Source of the DNA: Paenibacillus sp. J5C2022
GTDB taxonomy: Bacteria > Bacillota > Bacilli > Paenibacillales > Paenibacillaceae
Direction: 5' to 3'
Assembly (NCBI RefSeq): GCF_025567625.1
Contig: NZ_JAOQJC010000035.1
Coordinates: 19,725-83,724 of the forward strand
DNA length: 64,000 bases
Shown here: in pieces, positions 60,446 through 64,000 of the stretch
Numbering within the stretch: the first letter of the stretch is position 1
Layout of the letters: the number at the start of each line of letters is the position of its first letter
The notes under the pieces: model-generated
The model's database searches: none
What the model saw: only the letters and a program-made list of their open reading frames with translations
Told to the model about the DNA's origin: nothing
Position numbers and translations under genes: made by a program

Positions 60446-61108
60446 CTACTCGCCTTGCCCCTCGTCTCCGCCGCTTTGTTCTTCTTCCGAGCCTTGCCCT
60501 TCCTTTTGCTTCTTCACTTTCTCATCCGGTTTCGGTTGGAGTTCTTCCTTGACAGCCACTTTCATCAGATCCAGCACTTCCAGCCGGAATAGAGGGTTTT
60601 GCATCGCTTCCTGCATAATGGACATCACTTCTTTCCGGTACTGTGCGCTTTTCAGCACGTCCAGTATCATACGGTCCATCTCCGGCGTTTTCATCGTCTT
60701 TACTAATTCGGCTTGATATTGAGGGTCCTTCAGCAGCTCTTTATGAATCTGCTTGTTTTGCTTATTTACGGACTTGGCGAATTCCCCTGCGAAGCGGGTA
60801 TCCGTCATCAGCTTCATAATGACCTTATCGTAATCGGGCGAGCTGATGACTTCCTTGACGGCCAGCCGCACGTGCTCCTGATCCTGTACGGACAGCATTG
60901 AAGTGGATTGGGCGTTGTAGCCCGACAGACTTTCTGCCGATTCCTGCAGCGCCTTCTGCGCATCCTCCGTCTTTAGAATATCGATCACCATCGACTTCAT
61001 ATCCTTATAAGTAACCTGCTGACCGCTACCGCCAGAGGATTCCATTCCACAGCTGCTCAATAGCACGGTAAAGGCTAAAATGATGCATAATGCCAATCGC
61101 CTCATCAT
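60446..61108 (-). CDS. gerD: Spore germination lipoprotein GerD
   Basis: Inner-membrane lipoprotein needed for fast nutrient germination, where it clusters the Ger receptors (germinosome). Signal peptide with lipobox LLSSC (Cys20), then a long alpha-helical rod (about 35-180) and a charged Glu/Gly/Gln-rich tail. 220 residues, slightly longer than the B. subtilis protein because of this tail. AAAGGAG precedes ATG 61108. In B. subtilis it is transcribed by sigma-G in the forespore; no sigma-G promoter could be fixed by eye here. Confidence 0.93.
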   Translation of the reverse strand: MMRRLALCIILAFTVLLSSCGMESSGGSGQQVTYKDMKSMVIDILKTEDAQKALQESAESLSGYNAQSTSMLSVQDQEHVRLAVKEVISSPDYDKVIMKLMTDTRFAGEFAKSVNKQNKQIHKELLKDPQYQAELVKTMKTPEMDRMILDVLKSAQYRKEVMSIMQEAMQNPLFRLEVLDLMKVAVKEELQPKPDEKVKKQKEGQGSEEEQSGGDEGQGE

Positions 61109-61257
61109 GTCCTGTCTGCTCCTTTCGTTAAGATCTCGTCAGAATGCTCCCTCGTATGGCTTATTATGCGCATCGTTCACGGTTTTATCATTGACTTCAT
61201 TAGCTTTTTGCTGTGATCGTGGTAAAATAAAGGGAAAACCCTTCGGGAGGATGGAAC

Positions 61258-61887
61258 GTGACGTTACGCAAATGGTTTTTCTTATTTTGGAGCTGTATGG
61301 CGCTTGGCGCACTCGTATGTGCCATTGTCGGCTCGACAATGCTGCTTACGGATCAGGAATTCGGGTTCCTTGGTTTTAAAGCCACGGGCTTTAATGTCTA
61401 TATGATGGCCATTTCGGGACTAATGATAGGAGCCTTCAGCCAAATGGGCTTCTTCGCTTACTTGACGCTCAACTATATAGCGCTTAGCGTATTTCGCAAA
61501 AAGTACTTGTGGACAACTTTGCAGGGGTACACCACTTTATTCGCCATATTCGGCATGGGTTATGTACTGTATGAGGAACGGACGAACAATTGGTTTTTCT
61601 GGCTGCTGCCGCTTCTGCTGCTTGTAGCATCGCTCATCTTCTCTTGGGTGAAAGTGAAGCAGACCAATGCCAACGCTTTCGTACCGACTATGTTCCTGTT
61701 GTTCGTCGTGACGTTCATTGAATCATGGCCAGCGTTGCAAGGGGAGACGAACATTGCGGCGATCGTCTTTATGATGATCCCGTTATTCGCATGCAATGCA
61801 TACCAGAATATGATGATGCATCGCTTGCTGAAAAAGAATGAAGCCGACTCCGCTGCCCCGAAGGCAGTGAAATCGGCTAATTCCTAA
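61258..61887 (+). CDS. kbaA: KinB-signalling pathway activation protein KbaA
   Basis: Membrane protein needed for KinB-dependent activation of the sporulation phosphorelay in B. subtilis. 209 residues with six predicted transmembrane segments (first FFLFWSCMALGALVCAIVG, last IAAIVFMMIPLFACNAY). GGGAGGATGG precedes GTG 61258. Convergent with pdaB; the 3' end includes a hairpin that probably terminates pdaB. Gene order gerD-kbaA-pdaB is as in B. subtilis. Confidence 0.93.
   Translation: MTLRKWFFLFWSCMALGALVCAIVGSTMLLTDQEFGFLGFKATGFNVYMMAISGLMIGAFSQMGFFAYLTLNYIALSVFRKKYLWTTLQGYTTLFAIFGMGYVLYEERTNNWFFWLLPLLLLVASLIFSWVKVKQTNANAFVPTMFLLFVVTFIESWPALQGETNIAAIVFMMIPLFACNAYQNMMMHRLLKKNEADSAAPKAVKSANS
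61842..61878 (-). terminator. Probable pdaB terminator inside the kbaA 3' end
   Basis: AGCCGA (61842-61847) pairs with TCGGCT (61873-61878), and inside CTGCC pairs with GGCAG. On the minus strand the hairpin is followed by TTCATTCTTTTTC, a fair T-rich tract. It lies within kbaA coding sequence. Confidence 0.5.
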
Positions 61888-61897
61888 CCGGGTATCA

Positions 61898-62689
61898 TTA
61901 AGCATTGCCGGGAATGGATGACGTCTTTCTGTCTTCGACAGCATTGCCTTCGCTATCCGTACCGGAGATGAGCTGGGAGACGGTGACGAAGTCGAAGCCC
62001 CTCTCGCGAAGCTGATCGATAATGGCAGGCAACGCCAAGTGCGTCTGCTGCGCGGAATCGCTTGCGTGCAGGAGTACAATGTCCCCTGGATGCGATCTTG
62101 TGATGACGCGATTGACAATTTTGTCTGTGCCTATCTTCATCCAATCCAGTGAATCGGTGTCCCATTGGATGACTTTATACTGCAGCTCATCGGCAATCCG
62201 CAGCACACGCTTGTCGAAGTCGCCATTGGGCATTCTGATCAAACTAGGCTGTTCGCCTGTAATATCGGAAATAATCGTATGGGCGGTGCGTATTTGCTTG
62301 CGTATTTCCTCATCGCTCATCTTGCTGTAATAATCGTGCTTGTGACCATGGCTGCCAATCTCATAGCCGGCTTCCTGAATTTTCTTCACAAGTTCTGGAT
62401 GGGATTGGCTCCATACGGAGGAGACGAAGAAGGTCGCGGACTTCACTTCCTTCTCTTTCAGTACTTCCAGTATGGGCTCCAGACGCTTGTCTCCCCAGCT
62501 AATATCGAAGGTAAGCGCCAAAACCTTCTGGTCCGTCGGAATGCTGTAGATGGCTGCAGGCTGTTGTGGCGCGAACACGGTAATGTTATCCCGCTCGGCA
62601 TAGATGATGCCGATAGAGAACACTAACGCAATCGCAATAAAGAAATACTTTTTCAGCTTCTTACCGTTCAACACATAAAACATATTCAT
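61898..62689 (-). CDS. pdaB: Polysaccharide deacetylase-family sporulation protein PdaB
   Basis: Needed for late spore stability in B. subtilis. One N-terminal membrane anchor (KYFFIAIALVFSIGIIYA) is followed by a NodB-type domain. Motif 1 reads LTFDISWGD, with the metal Asp62 kept but the usual second residue pattern (DDG) changed as in other PdaB proteins; motif 2 is SHGHKHD (His114, His118). Other motifs are RMPNGDF and VLLHASD. Start ATG 62689 (MNMFYVLNGKK) has GAGAGGAGAG upstream and gives 263 residues; the open frame upstream is not used. Confidence 0.93.
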   Translation of the reverse strand: MNMFYVLNGKKLKKYFFIAIALVFSIGIIYAERDNITVFAPQQPAAIYSIPTDQKVLALTFDISWGDKRLEPILEVLKEKEVKSATFFVSSVWSQSHPELVKKIQEAGYEIGSHGHKHDYYSKMSDEEIRKQIRTAHTIISDITGEQPSLIRMPNGDFDKRVLRIADELQYKVIQWDTDSLDWMKIGTDKIVNRVITRSHPGDIVLLHASDSAQQTHLALPAIIDQLRERGFDFVTVSQLISGTDSEGNAVEDRKTSSIPGNA

Positions 62690-62852
62690 GGGGCTTAAGC
62701 TCTCCTCTCTTGGCATGCCTATTATGAGGCAGCCGCTATTGTCTTCGTGGCAAGAATCATTCTGCGGACGTGATGAACAACCTTTATTAGTACAATCTAT
62801 GCTCGTACAGCTGATATATTCATCTATTTCAACAAAGGCGAGGAGGTAATCT

Positions 62853-63479
62853 GTGTTTCGATTAAATGAGATCATCCGTGACTTTAAAGGCATGAACCGA
62901 TTTATCGGCATATCGTTTGTATTGTTCTTTGCGGGTATGGTTATAGGGGGAACGAATCCTGGATTCAAGTCCATTCTGGAAAGTCAGATACAAGCACTTG
63001 GACAAATGGCTGAAACGATCGATTCCACCAGTAATCCGACATTATCCGCCATCGTTTTTATCTTTCTCAATAATGCGATCAAGTCGATCTATGTGCTCTA
63101 CTTTGGCGTATTATTCGGCATTTTGCCTGTCTTGTTTCTGGTGATCAACGGGATGGTCATTGGTTATTTGCTGCAAATGATAGCAGATAACCCGACAGGC
63201 ATGAGCGTAATGGAAGTCATCTTCAAAGGACTGCTGCCACATGGCATCATTGAAATCCCCGCAATCATTATTGCGTGCGCATACAGCTTGCGCTTTGGAG
63301 TGCTGACATGGAAAGCCGCAGGCCACTTGCTATTCTCAAGGAACAAGCTAAGCGAAGTTGGAGATGCATATAAGACATTTCTGGTACGCTCCGTTCCTAT
63401 ATCGCTGCTTCTTGTACTGGCGTTGTTATTGGCATCCGTAATCGAGAGCACCTTTACCGTATGGTTACTAAATCAATAA
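62853..63479 (+). CDS. SpoIIM/DUF95-family membrane protein
   Basis: 208 residues with about five transmembrane segments and the family core LYFGVLFGILPVLFLVINGM, then GLLPHGIIEIPAIIIACAYS, where the PHGIxEIPA motif is typical. SpoIIM works with SpoIID and SpoIIP in septal peptidoglycan hydrolysis at engulfment. This may be the engulfment protein itself or a paralogue; B. subtilis spoIIM lies elsewhere, so I give no symbol. GAGGAGGTAA precedes GTG 62853. Divergent from pdaB. Confidence 0.85.
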   Translation: MFRLNEIIRDFKGMNRFIGISFVLFFAGMVIGGTNPGFKSILESQIQALGQMAETIDSTSNPTLSAIVFIFLNNAIKSIYVLYFGVLFGILPVLFLVINGMVIGYLLQMIADNPTGMSVMEVIFKGLLPHGIIEIPAIIIACAYSLRFGVLTWKAAGHLLFSRNKLSEVGDAYKTFLVRSVPISLLLVLALLLASVIESTFTVWLLNQ

Positions 63480-63524
63480 TTGCGGGGACGTAATATTTTT
63501 TCCAATAATTGAGCATAACAGTAA

Positions 63525-63560
63525 GGCGGTGTCGTGAACATATGCGACATTGCCTTTTTT
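63525..63560 (+). terminator. Terminator after the SpoIIM-family gene
   Basis: GGCGGTGTCG (63525-63534) pairs with CGACATTGCC (63545-63554; one G-U) and is followed by six T. Confidence 0.9.
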
Positions 63561-63612
63561 GTAACGTCGATTGACGGTCTAATGTGTGATACCAAGAAGG
63601 GGGCCGCATACT

Positions 63613-63837
63613 GTGATGCTGGGAATGCTGTTCAATAACAAGGAATGCAAGGAACTTGACTATGTTCTTCGCAAGGAACTGGATGAAATGCTGCTTGATC
63701 TCAATGACTCCCGGCTGGACGGAGATATTAAAGGTGCGATCGCGAGAAGGTATAAGATTATCTTTCGTATGTATGCCCGTATTGCATCTCCGAAAGAGCT
63801 ATCGCGCTATGCGCTTAACGCAAGAATGTATAAGTGA
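63613..63837 (+). CDS. Small conserved-looking protein of unknown function (74 aa)
   Basis: I do not recognise a family. From GTG 63613 the protein begins MMLGMLFNNKECKELDYVLR and is predicted to be a charged helical bundle (ELDEMLLDLNDSRLDG, then AIARRYKIIFRMYARIASPK) with a basic C-terminus. AAGGGGG ends nine bases before the start; ATG 63616 is also possible. It stands alone between a terminator and an rRNA promoter, about 20 bases before the latter's -35. Length and composition resemble small regulatory or adaptor proteins, which is only an impression. Confidence 0.7.
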   Translation: MMLGMLFNNKECKELDYVLRKELDEMLLDLNDSRLDGDIKGAIARRYKIIFRMYARIASPKELSRYALNARMYK

Positions 63838-63855
63838 AAAAAATTAAAAAGGGGG

Positions 63856-63885
63856 TTGCAATACTATGGACCCCTGTGATATATT
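63856..63885 (+). promoter_or_regulatory. rRNA operon promoter
   Basis: TTGCAA (63856-63861), 18-base spacer, TATATT (63880-63885), with an A-rich run just upstream (AAAAAAATTAAAAA) that could act as an UP element. It is followed by an rRNA-type leader. Confidence 0.75.
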
Positions 63886-64000
63886 ATAAAAGTCGCCGCT
63901 GAGACATGGGCGGCACACAAGAGGAGAGATTGTTCCTTGAAAACTGAACAACGAGCGAAACTGCCCCGTTGATCCTAACGGATTAATGGAAAAGCAATAC
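63886..64000 (+). other. rrn: Leader of an rRNA operon (16S gene beyond the window)
   Basis: CTTGAAAACTGAACAACGAG (63936-63955) is the typical pre-16S leader/spacer sequence of Paenibacillus and Bacillus rRNA operons. The window ends before the mature 16S start. In B. subtilis an rRNA operon also follows pdaB, which supports the call. Confidence 0.75.

Overview
The window is a chromosomal segment of an endospore-forming Firmicute, most likely a Paenibacillus or a close Paenibacillaceae relative. The evidence is the gene order (yacL-ispD-ispF-gltX-cysE-cysS-mrnC-rlmB-rae1-sigH-rpmG-secE-nusG-L11/L1/L10/L12-rpoBC-str-S10-spc-alpha), the sporulation and germination genes (sigH, cwlD, salA, gerD, kbaA, pdaB, spoIIM-like), strong GGAGG ribosome binding sites, and frequent GTG/TTG starts. 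Almost everything is on the + strand, as expected for a highly expressed region near the origin. No species assignment can be made from sequence reading alone.

Layout. 1-1004: the 3' end of an HD-GYP phosphodiesterase gene and a convergent small conserved gene. 1167-9383: yacL, MEP isoprenoid genes (ispD, ispF), gltX, a cysteine T-box with its own promoter, cysE-cysS, mrnC, rlmB, rae1. 9453-14730: sigH, rpmG-secE-nusG, the L11-L1 and L10-L12 units with their leader RNAs, and an RsmC-like methyltransferase. 15132-22412: rpoB and rpoC, with a long RNA stem between them. 22462-23844: an intact ISL3-family insertion sequence with 8-bp target duplications, inserted in the T-tract of the rpoC terminator. 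24060-29788: a five-gene oligopeptide/dipeptide ABC transporter operon where an L7Ae-like gene (ybxF) is expected. 30049-34408: rpsL-rpsG-fusA-tuf behind their own promoter. 34734-37515: a three-gene TrpXYZ-type ABC transporter behind a possibly structured leader. 37758-52875: the S10-spc-alpha ribosomal cluster with secY, adk, map, a KOW protein, infA and rpoA. 53090-56090: truA, a minus-strand DUF4097-type surface or membrane protein, and rplM-rpsI; the ecfA1-ecfA2-ecfT genes usual before truA are missing. 56325-58230: sulfate assimilation (cysH of the Fe-S APS-reductase type, and sat). 58344-63837: cwlD, salA/mrp, gerD, kbaA, pdaB, a SpoIIM-family gene and a small unknown gene. 63856-64000: promoter and leader of an rRNA operon whose 16S gene lies beyond the window.

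How it fits together. Most genes serve transcription and translation: ribosomal proteins, both large RNA polymerase subunits plus alpha, elongation factors, NusG, tRNA charging (gltX, cysS), rRNA processing and modification (mrnC, rlmB, RsmC-like, truA on tRNA), and protein export and maturation (secE, secY, map). Cysteine supply is linked by a Cys-responsive T-box controlling cysE-cysS and by cysH-sat about 50 kb away. The sporulation genes cover initiation (sigH, kbaA), cortex maturation (cwlD, pdaB) and germination (gerD).

I did not find a clear new biological system such as a defence island, CRISPR array or biosynthetic cluster. The departures from the standard gene order are the parts worth attention: the precise IS insertion after rpoC, the two ABC transporter operons inside the ribosomal superoperon, the missing L7Ae-like and ecf genes, the DUF4097 gene, the possibly structured leader at 34588-34701, and the wobble-paired rpoB-rpoC stem.
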